In this document: positions 13,119 through 22,757 of the stretch, one piece after another
How positions within the stretch are numbered: the first letter of the stretch is position 1
Layout of the letters: each line of letters begins with the position of its first letter
DNA from: a virus
Length of the DNA stretch: 28,177 nt
Direction: 5' to 3' (one strand)
Virus record (IMG/VR): IMGVR_UViG_3300035070_003445
Span: 1-28,177 of that record
Program-made: the position numbers and the translations under genes
The notes under the pieces: model-generated
Databases searched by the model: none
What the model saw: only the letters and a program-made list of their open reading frames with translations
Told to the model about the DNA's origin: nothing

Positions 13119-15305
13119 ATGTCAGATGTCAATAAAAGTATCAGTATATCGTATCGTGCCGATGTTCAAAATCTTGTCAATGGGCTAAAAAAGGTTGGGA
13201 ATCTTTCAGAGAAGGAATCAAAACGACTGGTGAAAGAGCTGGACAAAGCATATACAAAAGCCTCCAAAGCCAGCGAAAAGAGCGCAAGGAAACAAGAACA
13301 AGCGCTGAAAAAGGTGGGGAAGACTGCCAAGGGAGTGGGGAAGGGAATCCAAACTTCCTTCACAAATGTTTCTTTGGCCGTTGCTGGGGCTGGTGTTGCT
13401 GTTCTTGCCTTTGGTCAACACATCGCGAATATGTCCAATCAACTTGTGGACGCAAGTACAAAAACCGGTGTTTCTGTCGATACTTTGAACGGGCTAAGAT
13501 TGGCATCCCAAGGGGCTGGGGTATCGTTTGAAGAACTGGAAGTGGGATTGGTAAAACTTCCCCAATTGATGCAGAAAGCCAGCGATGGAAGCAAAACAGC
13601 ACAAAAAGCTTTTGAATCTCTTGGAGTACAAACCACAAAAACCGTGGATGGATTCCAACAATTGAGAAGCGCAGATGCAGTTTTAAAAGATGTATTTGAA
13701 TCTTTGCAAGCCATAGAAAGCGCAGAAGAAAAAGTGGCCCGTGCTTCTGAGATTTTTGGAAGAACCGCCGGCCCCAAATTCGTCCAATCGGGCGCTATAG
13801 ATAATCTTGAAGCCTTTGTGGGCTTGGCCAATGAATTTGGGGTGAACAGTGGCCCACGGATGCAGGACCAAATGGCGCAATTTCAACGAGTTAGCGCCAC
13901 GGCCACCAATGTAATAACAGGGGAGTTTTTACGCTTTCTTGATGTTGTAGCCGGTGGGGAAGCCGGCGCGGGTGGTGGGATAACTGATTTGATAATGGGA
14001 GCAACCCAAGCCTTTATTGTATTCGGGGAAATCGCTGGAAATACACTAAAGGGACTACAAGATTCTTTTGGGATAATCTTGGCTGGGTTGAATGTGGCCG
14101 TTGTTGGTATCACTGGAACAGCGGATGAATTAGAGCGCGCCCAAATCGTATTTGATGAGATAGGGAATGAGATAGCCCAACATGGGGAAAAGTTCTTTTC
14201 TCCTTTTGATACTGCATCAGAGAAATTGGATGATTTTAATTCCAAATTCAAAAAAACTTTGCAATCTACCCAAAGCGCTGGGGGTGGTAGGGGAGCGCCA
14301 AGAACAGGTGGTGGAGCTGGAGCAACAAAACAAACCACAAAAGCCGTGGATGAATTGGCAGAGTCTACAAAGCTACTTGAAAAGATAGACCAAGAAATCT
14401 TGGACACCATGACAAAGATTCGAGATGAACGAGTTTCAGCTTTAACCGGTGAAGAGAAAATAATAGCGCTTCGAGATATAGCGCTTCAAAAAGTCCATGA
14501 AGAGAAGATGGCTTTGGACTTATCCATTCAAAGCCAAATCGAAAAACTGAAACTATTGGAGCAGACACAAGAAGTCCAAGACCAAATAGCAGACCTTGAA
14601 TTTGTACAAGCTGATAGAATGGAACAATTGGACAAAGAAAGAAGGGACATTATCCAGGAAGCATTTGATGCACAGAAAGACAATATCCTCGAAGAAGGAG
14701 AACTGAAAATACAAATTGCGGGTGAAGTTACAGAAGCTCAACTTGAAAATGACGACAAATTGAAAAAAAGCGCTCGTGAAGTATTCGATGAATACACTCA
14801 AGGATTTGGAATGGTTTCCCAAGGATTTGGGGTCGTTGCTGATTTAATTGAACAAAACAGTTTAAAAAACAAGAAAAATGCAGAACTGGTTTTTAATCTC
14901 AGAAAAGCAAGTGCCATAGCAGAAATAGCAATTGCAACCGCCACAAATGTGGTGGAAGTGTTCCCCAATCCCGCGCTTATGATAGGGGCTACTGCTTTGG
15001 GTATTGCCCAAGGTGCTTTGGTGGCCAGCGAACAACCCAAATTTCATATGGGTGGGATGATTGGAAGTTCTTCCCCACTTGCCCCAGATGAAACGATGGT
15101 ACGCGCGAAAAGTGGAGAAGCGATACTTTCCACAAGTGCCGTTAGTAGAATAGGTGAAGAAGGGGTGAGAGCTTTGGAAAATGGAAGTGGTATCACACCC
15201 CAAATAATAGTCATGAATCCTTTCAAACATTATGATAGATTTATTCGTGGACGGGATGCGCTTGGCATGAGTGGAACCATAGGAACCGGAAGAAGAGGAT
15301 ACTAA
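13119..15305 (+). CDS. Tape measure protein
   Basis: 728 residues. Charged helical N-terminus rich in Lys and Ala, a hydrophobic segment near residues 85-105 (SLAVAGAGVAVLAF), a helical central part with hydrophobic stretches around LIMGATQAFIVFGEIAG and FGIILAGLNVAVVG, a long coiled-coil region (about 400-560), another hydrophobic segment (PALMIGATALGIAQGALVA), and the end HMGGMIGSSSPLAPDETMVR, a pattern very common at tape-measure C-termini. It sets tail length and is ejected into the cell envelope at infection. Follows the chaperones as usual; two bases separate it from the gp10-like gene. Confidence 0.92.
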   Translation: MSDVNKSISISYRADVQNLVNGLKKVGNLSEKESKRLVKELDKAYTKASKASEKSARKQEQALKKVGKTAKGVGKGIQTSFTNVSLAVAGAGVAVLAFGQHIANMSNQLVDASTKTGVSVDTLNGLRLASQGAGVSFEELEVGLVKLPQLMQKASDGSKTAQKAFESLGVQTTKTVDGFQQLRSADAVLKDVFESLQAIESAEEKVARASEIFGRTAGPKFVQSGAIDNLEAFVGLANEFGVNSGPRMQDQMAQFQRVSATATNVITGEFLRFLDVVAGGEAGAGGGITDLIMGATQAFIVFGEIAGNTLKGLQDSFGIILAGLNVAVVGITGTADELERAQIVFDEIGNEIAQHGEKFFSPFDTASEKLDDFNSKFKKTLQSTQSAGGGRGAPRTGGGAGATKQTTKAVDELAESTKLLEKIDQEILDTMTKIRDERVSALTGEEKIIALRDIALQKVHEEKMALDLSIQSQIEKLKLLEQTQEVQDQIADLEFVQADRMEQLDKERRDIIQEAFDAQKDNILEEGELKIQIAGEVTEAQLENDDKLKKSAREVFDEYTQGFGMVSQGFGVVADLIEQNSLKNKKNAELVFNLRKASAIAEIAIATATNVVEVFPNPALMIGATALGIAQGALVASEQPKFHMGGMIGSSSPLAPDETMVRAKSGEAILSTSAVSRIGEEGVRALENGSGITPQIIVMNPFKHYDRFIRGRDALGMSGTIGTGRRGY

Positions 15306-15306
15306 A

Positions 15307-18300
15307 ATGGGAAACAACGTAACACCAGACTTTCTTAGAGGTTTCATCATTCCAATGGAGTTGGGAAGCGCCAATATATGGCAAAGTGAAACCACAATAA
15401 CCCAACAAAATCCAAGCGCCGGCGACCCAGTCCCACAACAAACTTCCAAGATGAGAGTCCTTTCTAATGGTGTACAAAGTGACACAGGAAATCTTTCTAT
15501 TGTTACAAGAAAAGCGGGAAGCGCTGGTTTTGGTTCTCGGTTCACCTTCAAGGAAAATGTATCATCCACTACGGTGGAATATGGCCGTGATTCATACAAT
15601 GCCATATCAGGTTTTGAGTACAAATTAACGGGAAGCCTAACAACAAATTACAGACTACCCACAGCACTTGTAACCAAAGCCAATACACTGATAATAGCCT
15701 ACGAAGAAATAACCGCTTTAACCACCGAATTAAAAGTTCTGAGAATCGACAAAGATGGAACAGAAAGCACCACCACAGAATATACGGTTTTAACCGCTCT
15801 AACCACTACCCAAAGACTTCATCCAACTATTACAGAACTTGAAGACGGCGCTATCATGTTGGGGCATCTCTTGGAAGATGATGGGAAAGCCAATTTTCGA
15901 GTGTTGAGAAGTGAAGACGATGGTGTTTCTTTCGACTTGGTATCAAGAGAGGGATGGAATGAAGCGCTCGCAGTTGGAACCGCTACTGGGGCCGGTGTTG
16001 CTACCTTTGACATAATACGGATGAGAATGGCCAGCGTTAGCGGGTCTACTGTTCTTCTGGTGGAAACAGAATCCAACAATACAAGCGTAACAAAGAGAAA
16101 TCAAGTTTTCCAATATGTGTCTATAGATGGATGTGGAACATTCACCAAGATTTCCACGGCTTCCAACCTTACAAGCAATTCATATCGAAAAATCAACCTA
16201 TCCACCAGATTCGGAAGGTTCGTTTTTTCCTACATTGCCACCACTGGAACCCTTCAATATATGGAACTCCCAAATCCATTTTCTAATATCCATCTTTTGA
16301 GGGAAGCCGGCGCGGTGATTCCACTTCTTTCCGTTCCAAATGCTTCCACGGGAACAAATGATTACATGACGGGTGGAGATACTGCCATGGTAGTGGATGA
16401 AGACGGCGGTGTTTATGTATATGCTTATAACGGAGGAACAAACGATTTTATTGTTTCCCAATACTACGATGGTGTACAGTTCAGATATACAAATGGGAGC
16501 GAAACAGTAGCGCAGGGGAGTACCCTGAATTGTGATGATGCTCTAACCAGATTGAGAGATATATTTGTGGTTCATTGGCTCGGAAGGGGATTCATGGTTT
16601 CCAACATGGATTCCAGTACATCTTTGGATAACTCCATATTGTTCACGTATTTGGGCGGTTATTCCAATCAAAATCTTCCCAAGACAGCTTATGGAGATGT
16701 GGAAGCAGATTGGACAAGAGCGGGATTTATAAGAAATTATCTTCCTTTGGATGAACCTTCGAACATAACCGGACTGAATGAAACAGGTTTGGGGAATGAT
16801 GTTATCAGTGGTGGGGCTTTGGTTATCACAAGTTCCCCATCATACCCCAGCAATAGATTTTACACATGGAATAACCTTCCAACGTCTCTAATAAATACCG
16901 ACTACACAGACCAAGGAATCATTGTACGCTCTTCATGTATTGCCACAGATGGAGGAGGAACAACGGCCAATCAAAGAGGTTTCACTCTTGAAATGGATAA
17001 CGGTACAAACCGATACAAAATAGCCATATACATCACTGAAACTTCCATTCTTTTGAGAGATATAATTGGTTCTTCTGACATCGCCACAAATGCCCATGAT
17101 AATACCCAAGGGGTGGACATTATTTGCTCCATTGGAAAGGGGAACAAAGTAAGCGCATGGTTCAGAACGGCTTCAAATACATCTCTTCGGAACTATAGCA
17201 ACATAGCCACAAACCAAACCATAACAAGCGCCGGTAGCACTTCCGCCGGTCACAGAATAGAATGGGGTCATCTCACATATACAAGCGGGACATTTAAAAC
17301 GAATTGGAAAGAGTTCCATGTTTCGACTTTGGGCGCTACTGGGATTGGGTTGGCTAATGGTTTTGATAATCCCAATGATTTGGCATCTCGGCCATATCCA
17401 CCACTATCACAATGGGCCTATGTTTATGATGGGGTTTCCATTTCGACCACGGACGGCCCAACATATGAGGGAGAACAGTTCCAAATTACTCCCCAATATG
17501 ATTATCCAGTGGAGAACATATTTTTCGACATTGCCCCAAGTCCAAGGATTCAATGGAGAACGGCCAAGGTAACAGGTTTTTCCAATGTTCCATCCCAAAC
17601 CCTATCCATAAAACTGAATTCAGACACGGCCACAAGTATCATCGAATCACTACCAAATGATTTAATGGGCTTCCATTTCAGTGGTGTGAACTGGCGACTT
17701 GGGGACATATATTATCATAATGGGACTACATGGGTACAATTGGCATCCATAGCCAACCAAATCAGAAGTTCTTGTGTGATTACGGGTAGAAGTGTACGTG
17801 GTGCGGTTGGGCTAACAGAACCATATTTTACACTCAATGAATTGGCCGGATGGACGGCTTATTTTGTCGTAGGTTTAGACCAAGTGTATAGAAAAGTTGT
17901 ATCCAATACAGAAGGGAAATTTGGAGGAACTGCCACGGGAACAAAACAGTGTACAGTTCAGTTTCTCACCAATCCCCCACAAGGGGCGGGAACTGTTTAT
18001 TTTATCCCACCCATGTTTTCCGTTGTTGTTTCGATGAATGGCATCCAAGCCAGCGCGTTTCAGATTCGCACGGATGCCCAAAGAACTTATGATAATGACA
18101 TACGTATTGGAGAAGTTATTATTGGGCCGGTTATTCTGGCGGGTCGTCAATATGGAAGGGGAAGAACCATCTCCATCGAAAGCGGAACGACTACAATAGA
18201 AACCCAAGATGGGATACGTTATTCAAGAGAAATCAAGCCTCCAACTCGTTCTTTTAATGTAGCATGGACTGATGGAATAGATATATCCCAGCTCCAAGGA

Positions 18301-18621
18301 AGCCAACCTGATATAGATTATTGGATGGCATCCAACCAAACAGGAGCGCAACCCATAGCCGTCAATAATGAAGCCCCCGATTTGATGATGGGTTTTCTTC
18401 GATATGTCCAAGGGGCGAAAAAACATTTTGTGTATCTTCCCAATATATCCAAATCCACTTCTGCTTCTGAAGATAAACGGTACTTGGGTAGAGAAAACCA
18501 ACAAGCGCTTGTTACATTGGTGGGAGATGTACAGATTGAACATGTTGTGGGCGATGAACTCCAATCCCAAAGTGGTGAGGTTTTCCGAATAGCCACCATC
18601 ACGATGAAGGAAGTTAAATAA
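15307..18621 (+). CDS. Large tail-tip protein with beta-propeller and lectin-like parts
   Basis: 1104 residues, the largest gene. The N-terminal ~90 residues resemble a virion-attachment domain. Residues about 100-420 show beta-propeller features with two Asp-box-like motifs (SEDDGVSF, 202-209; SIDGCGTF, 272-279) and a VVDEDGGVYVYAYNGG repeat, as in sialidase-type propellers. Residues about 519-670 look like a laminin-G/concanavalin-type sandwich (KIAIYITETSILLRD, KVSAWFRTAS). The C-terminal ~200 residues are beta-rich. Its place after the tape measure fits a distal tail or receptor-binding role, with carbohydrate binding inferred from the domains. No catalytic Tyr/Glu set of an active sialidase could be assigned. 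Confidence 0.75.
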   Translation: MGNNVTPDFLRGFIIPMELGSANIWQSETTITQQNPSAGDPVPQQTSKMRVLSNGVQSDTGNLSIVTRKAGSAGFGSRFTFKENVSSTTVEYGRDSYNAISGFEYKLTGSLTTNYRLPTALVTKANTLIIAYEEITALTTELKVLRIDKDGTESTTTEYTVLTALTTTQRLHPTITELEDGAIMLGHLLEDDGKANFRVLRSEDDGVSFDLVSREGWNEALAVGTATGAGVATFDIIRMRMASVSGSTVLLVETESNNTSVTKRNQVFQYVSIDGCGTFTKISTASNLTSNSYRKINLSTRFGRFVFSYIATTGTLQYMELPNPFSNIHLLREAGAVIPLLSVPNASTGTNDYMTGGDTAMVVDEDGGVYVYAYNGGTNDFIVSQYYDGVQFRYTNGSETVAQGSTLNCDDALTRLRDIFVVHWLGRGFMVSNMDSSTSLDNSILFTYLGGYSNQNLPKTAYGDVEADWTRAGFIRNYLPLDEPSNITGLNETGLGNDVISGGALVITSSPSYPSNRFYTWNNLPTSLINTDYTDQGIIVRSSCIATDGGGTTANQRGFTLEMDNGTNRYKIAIYITETSILLRDIIGSSDIATNAHDNTQGVDIICSIGKGNKVSAWFRTASNTSLRNYSNIATNQTITSAGSTSAGHRIEWGHLTYTSGTFKTNWKEFHVSTLGATGIGLANGFDNPNDLASRPYPPLSQWAYVYDGVSISTTDGPTYEGEQFQITPQYDYPVENIFFDIAPSPRIQWRTAKVTGFSNVPSQTLSIKLNSDTATSIIESLPNDLMGFHFSGVNWRLGDIYYHNGTTWVQLASIANQIRSSCVITGRSVRGAVGLTEPYFTLNELAGWTAYFVVGLDQVYRKVVSNTEGKFGGTATGTKQCTVQFLTNPPQGAGTVYFIPPMFSVVVSMNGIQASAFQIRTDAQRTYDNDIRIGEVIIGPVILAGRQYGRGRTISIESGTTTIETQDGIRYSREIKPPTRSFNVAWTDGIDISQLQGSQPDIDYWMASNQTGAQPIAVNNEAPDLMMGFLRYVQGAKKHFVYLPNISKSTSASEDKRYLGRENQQALVTLVGDVQIEHVVGDELQSQSGEVFRIATITMKEVK

Positions 18622-20355
18622 ATGTATTACGGATATGGAGCAAGAACAGATTGGGAAGAAGTGAACATAATATGGACGCTAGAAATTTCGTATCTTGGGG
18701 ATGATTATCGTTTTGCTTCCATCACGATTGATTTGGTGGATGAAGATGGGAAAACATATCCATATGTTGGAGGGTTGGAAGATGTTGTTATTTCCACATC
18801 TCTTCAGAGTGTTGGAGATATAAAAGCGGAAAGTGATTCTGTATCCATGGCCATAACCTTTCCAAATCGGAATATAGCCATTGACCAAATGAACGGGAAG
18901 TTTCTGGAAGGTTCCACGGCCAAGATTGGATATGTTCTTATTAAAAATGGACAAGTTGAAACCCAATATGATAACCGGCCAATTGTGTTCCGTGGAATCA
19001 TAACTGGCCCAGTGTATGGGCATCCCAATAGAGATAGCGGATATGTAGAGTTCTCAATCGAGAACCAAGCCATGATTTCTTCCCAAGGACTTCTTTCCAC
19101 GGTATTGGGTTCCAATATGTATATTGAAGATGTTTCATGTTCCAATGCTTTCTATGTTTCTCCAGAATGGCCACAAGACAGAGGATTAACGGAAGTCCAA
19201 GACATTCACAGAGGAAAAGTAATCCCATGGGTATTTGGGCATTTGATGGGGGTTCAACATTCAAATGGTGATAATGCTTCCATTCCCATTACCCCAGCGT
19301 ATGCCATCGCGTACGACCCAAGCGCGGGCCACAAACCCGTATATTATCTTTGTTGTGGACATGTCACAAATGCCAATACAGTCAACCTATATTCGAACAC
19401 TGGGGAAGTAGACAGTGCTAGTATCTCCACATTTGTGAACATAGATAATCGTACATTGACGTATTTTTCTCTTCCAAATAGTTCACCCATTCCCCAAAGT
19501 GTCGCTTCTAATGATGATAGACAGGTTTGGATAGAATGGGATGATGGGGGAGCATATCCCAACCCCGTTGGAAGTGGAGATTTACAAGGTGGTGGAGATA
19601 TATGTCTCTGGCTTTTGTCGGAACTCACCACGGATGTGGATTATGAGGCATGGAACGCGCTAAGGCCATTCTTGAATCAATACGAGTTCGCCGGTTATGT
19701 CAATGATGATAAAATAACTGTTTTCCAGTGGCTACAGAAAAATATCATTGCTTATCTTCCCATTCATGTCATAAATGGTCCCAATGGTTTGAAACCCGTT
19801 CTTGATATGTTTCAAGGGATGGTATCCATCAGAGAACGATTATCCATAACAGCGGGAACAGACTTTGAACGTGTTGGACCTGTCGTATCACTCAATACCC
19901 CAGAAGATGTTTCCAACGTTATCACGGTTCGTTATGCCGTGAATGGGGTAGTAGATGATTATTCCACATTTGTACAAATATCCAACCGCATCCCAGCCAG
20001 TGGAAATCTTTCTTCCATCTCTTATGTAGCCCATCCCAAATCCATGGTTTCCATCCAAAGATATGGGGAGAAGAAGAAGGTGGTGGAGCTTGATTATTGT
20101 TACTCGAATCTTACAGCACAACGAATAGCCCAAGACATTTTAGAGCGGGAAGCGCTTCCCACAAAATCCGTTCAATATAGTGTATCACTTCGATATGGAT
20201 ACCTAATTTTGGGTGATATAGTAGAAATCACAGATGAAGAAATAGGACTGAATCAACAAAAAGCCCAAATCATATCCAAGATTTTCGAAGAAGGAAGATG
20301 GTTATTGGATATGAAAATAGACGAAAACCCAATGAGATATAACCGAAATGTATAA
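18622..20355 (+). CDS. Tail hub / baseplate-like protein
   Basis: 577 residues, starting immediately after the previous stop. N-terminal part is beta-rich (TLEISYLGDDYRFASITIDLVD, then SDSVSMAITFPN and RPIVFRGIITGPVYG), the alternation seen in gp27/tail-hub proteins. The middle has Cys-rich strands (PVYYLCCGHVT) and WLLSELTTDVDYE; the last third (DVSNVITVRYAVNGVV, LTAQRIAQDILEREALP, YGYLILGDIVEITDEEIG) matches the usual ending of tail-hub or gpJ-like N-terminal regions, where a strand-helix-strand repeat closes the ring. Role inferred from position between the tail-tip protein and lysis genes. Confidence 0.7.
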   Translation: MYYGYGARTDWEEVNIIWTLEISYLGDDYRFASITIDLVDEDGKTYPYVGGLEDVVISTSLQSVGDIKAESDSVSMAITFPNRNIAIDQMNGKFLEGSTAKIGYVLIKNGQVETQYDNRPIVFRGIITGPVYGHPNRDSGYVEFSIENQAMISSQGLLSTVLGSNMYIEDVSCSNAFYVSPEWPQDRGLTEVQDIHRGKVIPWVFGHLMGVQHSNGDNASIPITPAYAIAYDPSAGHKPVYYLCCGHVTNANTVNLYSNTGEVDSASISTFVNIDNRTLTYFSLPNSSPIPQSVASNDDRQVWIEWDDGGAYPNPVGSGDLQGGGDICLWLLSELTTDVDYEAWNALRPFLNQYEFAGYVNDDKITVFQWLQKNIIAYLPIHVINGPNGLKPVLDMFQGMVSIRERLSITAGTDFERVGPVVSLNTPEDVSNVITVRYAVNGVVDDYSTFVQISNRIPASGNLSSISYVAHPKSMVSIQRYGEKKKVVELDYCYSNLTAQRIAQDILEREALPTKSVQYSVSLRYGYLILGDIVEITDEEIGLNQQKAQIISKIFEEGRWLLDMKIDENPMRYNRNV

Positions 20356-21211
20356 TCAAGATAGCGCTAGAAAATACGGATGGAAACCCCAATGGTTTGG
20401 TGTTGATGGATTTGGGAAAATCTTGGAACTTGCAATTATAGATTTTCAAAAAGAACATGGATTGGAAGAAGATGGGCTGGTAGGACCTTCAACATATAGA
20501 CGTCTTTTTCTTGCTAGGGAAAAAGAAATCTCTCATTGGGAAGAAGAAGAAATACAAGAAGGGAAAAAATCTATTGTATACAATGGGAATCTTTTTTCTA
20601 TTGATTGGGAAAGAGTTATTCTTTGGGATGAAGATAAGGGATACAAAGCCAAAAACTTCAAAAAAATGATAGGAAAGCCCCGCGAACCTCTTATTTTTAT
20701 TAACCATTGGGATGTGTGTCTCTCTTCAAAATCATGTCAAAAAGTTTTAGACAATAGGGGTCTTTCTGTACATTTCCTTATTGATAATGATGGCACAATT
20801 TATCAGACGATGGATATTCAACACATAGCTTTTCACGCGGGAAGACATAATTCTATGTCGATTGGGGTTGAGATTTCCAACGCATATTATCCAAAGTATC
20901 AAGATTGGTATGTAAAAAATGGATTTGGAGAACGTCCCATTTGGAAAGAAACAGTTCGTGGAAAACCACTTGAAGAACACCTTGGTTTTTATGATGTACA
21001 AATAAAAGCATGCCAAGCGCTTTGGAAAGCTGTTTCTATCGCTTGCGATATACCACAAAGATGTCCACTAGAAAATGGAAAAATGATGGATAGACTTCAT
21101 CAACCTAGTTTTGATGAAAAATGGAAAGGGTTTATTCATCATTTCCATGTATCAAATAAAAAAATAGATTGCGGTGGATTTGACCTACAAAAATATCTTG
21201 GGAAGAAATAA
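20348..21211 (+). CDS. Endolysin: N-acetylmuramoyl-L-alanine amidase
   Basis: 287 residues, overlapping the previous gene by 8 bases. Residues about 1-55 form a peptidoglycan-binding type 1 domain (FGKILELAIIDFQKEHGLEE then DGLVGPSTYRRLF). After a charged linker, an Amidase_2 domain begins near residue 115: INHWD with H120, VHFLID with H142, AFHAG with H163, and near the C-terminus FIHHFHVSNKKIDCGGFD with H264-H267 and D274. H120, a His of the 264-267 group and D274 would bind zinc. The enzyme cuts the amide between lactyl and peptide. A substrate-binding domain at the N-terminus is more common in phages of Gram-negative bacteria. No signal peptide; release by the holin next door is expected. 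Confidence 0.9.
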   Translation: MYNQDSARKYGWKPQWFGVDGFGKILELAIIDFQKEHGLEEDGLVGPSTYRRLFLAREKEISHWEEEEIQEGKKSIVYNGNLFSIDWERVILWDEDKGYKAKNFKKMIGKPREPLIFINHWDVCLSSKSCQKVLDNRGLSVHFLIDNDGTIYQTMDIQHIAFHAGRHNSMSIGVEISNAYYPKYQDWYVKNGFGERPIWKETVRGKPLEEHLGFYDVQIKACQALWKAVSIACDIPQRCPLENGKMMDRLHQPSFDEKWKGFIHHFHVSNKKIDCGGFDLQKYLGKK

Positions 21212-21212
21212 A

Positions 21213-21584
21213 ATGGACGTAACCACATACAACGATATATGGGTGAACCTTGCCACCAATTCCCCTTTCCTTGGGTGGATGATTTATAGCTATATACAAA
21301 CCAATAAACTCTTGGAAAAAACCCGTGAAGAATCAAAAGCGGAAGCCAAAGAGATAAGACTTGAAGCCAAAGCGGAAGAACAAAGAGTGAGGGATAGATT
21401 TGAAAAAGTTATTATAGACCTAAACAAAGATAGAACCCAACTGGTGGAAGGGTTCTCTTCGCGAATCTCATCTTTGGAACGTGGGCAAAAAAAAATCTTC
21501 CATCTCCTTGGGGAACTCTCAGAGGTAAAAGAGAAGATTACCAAGATAGAGATGAAAGAAGAACTCAAGAAGGAGATTGGATAA
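21213..21584 (+). CDS. Holin, BhlA/UviB-like
   Basis: 123 residues from ATG 21213, preferred over an upstream ATG at 21174 because it starts two bases after the endolysin stop. One hydrophobic segment near the N-terminus (about residues 15-30, NSPFLGWMIYSYIQTNKLL) is followed by a long charged helix or coiled coil (EKTREESKAEAKEIRLEAKAE onward). Short N-terminal membrane helix plus charged coiled coil is the layout of BhlA/UviB-type holins, though longer than typical UviB. Position after the amidase supports a lysis role. It converges on the minus-strand SWIM gene with a 20-base overlap. Confidence 0.7.
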   Translation: MDVTTYNDIWVNLATNSPFLGWMIYSYIQTNKLLEKTREESKAEAKEIRLEAKAEEQRVRDRFEKVIIDLNKDRTQLVEGFSSRISSLERGQKKIFHLLGELSEVKEKITKIEMKEELKKEIG

Positions 21585-21795
21585 CATCAAAACAATGTTG
21601 TAAATGTTTACATTTCTTTCTGAAGTACCATCCAGAACATTGGCATGTTCCCCACATCCCACCATTGGGTTTTTGTCTCACAAATACTTTGTATGTATTG
21701 ACCACAAAACAAAAATAAATGTATTTTTTCCCGTTGATGGTACATATCCTTTTTGATACCTCCCTAGATGTAATGGGTAATGTCTGTTTCATCAT
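21565..21795 (-). CDS. SWIM-type zinc-finger miniprotein
   Basis: 76 residues from ATG 21795 (neighbouring ATG at 21792 and a GTG at 21831 are alternatives). Starts MMKQTLPITSREVSKR; contains beta strands KKYIYFCFVVNTYKVFV, then GTCQCSGWYFRKKCKHLQH, i.e. CxC-(8)-CxH, the SWIM zinc-finger pattern. SWIM fingers usually occur inside larger proteins and bind DNA or partner proteins; here the finger makes up most of the protein. It is the last gene of the leftward operon. Overlaps the upstream gene's end by about 30 bases and the holin's end by 20. Confidence 0.65.
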   Translation of the reverse strand: MMKQTLPITSREVSKRICTINGKKYIYFCFVVNTYKVFVRQKPNGGMWGTCQCSGWYFRKKCKHLQHCFDVIQSPS

Positions 21796-22114
21796 AACCA
21801 TCCACATCTTGGGGAGTTGGGAACGCTTCACATCTTATATAGTGCGTTCCATGCTCCACTCTATAGTCATGTACACAAGTGATGCCAAATAGCATGGCCC
21901 GTATCTCTTCGAAGTCATGTTCAAGATATACGGGTTCTTCTTGCTTCATTTCCATTCTGGTGATTTGGGTGGTTTTGTTGCCTTCTTTCCATAGATTCAT
22001 GGGGGAGAAGGTGACAATGTTTTGGATGTTTATTCCAATCGGTTCAATTACTCTTTTTGTTCCAGTTCTGGCATAGGTGGAAAAGTCTTTTATTTGGTTA
22101 CAGATGATAATCAT
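21764..22114 (-). CDS. Unknown protein, leftward operon
   Basis: 116 residues, not recognised. Alpha/beta with a basic N-terminus (KDFSTYARTGTKRVIEPIG), then IVTFSPMNLWKEG, KQEEPVYLEHDFEEIRAMLFG and HGTHYIRCEAFPTPQDVDG. No membrane segment or clear catalytic motif. It begins 4 bases after the methyltransferase stop, in a translation start region (GGATATAGAACCATGAT) identical over 17 bases to that of the methyltransferase, so the two are probably made at similar rates. Confidence 0.65.
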   Translation of the reverse strand: MIIICNQIKDFSTYARTGTKRVIEPIGINIQNIVTFSPMNLWKEGNKTTQITRMEMKQEEPVYLEHDFEEIRAMLFGITCVHDYRVEHGTHYIRCEAFPTPQDVDGYDETDITHYI

Positions 22115-22126
22115 GGTTCTATATCC
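22110..22126 (-). promoter_or_regulatory. Repeated translation start region, copy 1
   Basis: On the minus strand, GGATATAGAACCATGAT covers the start codon of the 116-residue gene (ATG at 22114). It also contains the TAG stop of the methyltransferase. Confidence 0.8.
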
Positions 22127-22757
22127 CCAATGGTAGTTTTAGTTGTTGTTGGTGTTGTTCTAATCTCTTCTTGGCTCCCAGATAATATTCTTCATCCAGC
22201 TCGTACCCATGGAACTCATATCCAAGAGTATCGCAAGCAATGGCAGAAGAACCACTTCCAAGATGGGTGTCCAGTATCTTCATTCCCTTGGTGGCATACT
22301 TTGAGAGTAGCCACATATAAAGTTTTATAGGCTTTTGGGTTGGGTGAATCGTTCCTTCTTGCGCTAATGCCCCACGATTACATACAAAGATTCTAGTGGC
22401 ACGATTAAAAGACGAAAATGCAAGTTCACAATCAGACATTGTTAATCCTTTTTGTCCTTTGTCCCATACAATCCATCCTTTAGATGAAAAGAGATAATGT
22501 GGATAGTAATTAGCGCCCCATATTATTTGATTTTTTGAAACACGAAACAATTCTTCAAAGTATTCTTTTGGTGGTGGCTTTGAATCCCATCCTTTGTGTT
22601 CAAAATACTTTCTATTATGTTTTGGTTTTTTACAATTAGATTCTTTTTGGCCATCAATGCCAATTCCATAAGGTGGGTCAACAATAGCCAAGTCAAATTC
22701 GTTATCTTTCATGGATGCCATTGCTTCCATACAGTCTTGATTATATAGGTGTATCAT
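22119..22757 (-). CDS. DNA methyltransferase, N6-adenine or N4-cytosine, beta-type order
   Basis: 212 residues from ATG 22757, chosen over an upstream in-frame start because AAGGA lies about 10 bases before it and the preceding gene stops at 22774. Motif IV DPPYGIG (D27) comes first; a target-recognition part follows; then TIHPTQKP and motif I DTHLGSGSSAIA (about 163-174), and ELDEEYY (motif II-like). That order (IV before I) with an HPTQKP segment is typical of beta-class amino-methyltransferases. It transfers a methyl group from S-adenosylmethionine to DNA. No restriction partner is beside it, so it is an orphan, perhaps for self-protection or regulation. Its target site cannot be read from sequence. 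Confidence 0.9.
   Translation of the reverse strand: MIHLYNQDCMEAMASMKDNEFDLAIVDPPYGIGIDGQKESNCKKPKHNRKYFEHKGWDSKPPPKEYFEELFRVSKNQIIWGANYYPHYLFSSKGWIVWDKGQKGLTMSDCELAFSSFNRATRIFVCNRGALAQEGTIHPTQKPIKLYMWLLSKYATKGMKILDTHLGSGSSAIACDTLGYEFHGYELDEEYYLGAKKRLEQHQQQLKLPLGI

Noticed and set aside
13883-14410. 175-codon minus-strand ORF inside the tape measure gene
   Set aside because: It is antisense to the tape measure with a Ser/Pro/Val-rich composition expected from the complement; no start signal.
14862-15623. 253-codon minus-strand ORF across the tape measure and tail-tip genes
   Set aside because: It lies entirely opposite two well-supported plus-strand genes, has no ribosome binding site or synteny support, and its composition is that of an antisense frame.
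21599-21612. Inverted repeat TGTAAA-TG-TTTACA as an operator or bidirectional terminator
   Set aside because: It lies inside the coding sequence of the SWIM gene, is short and lacks a T-run.
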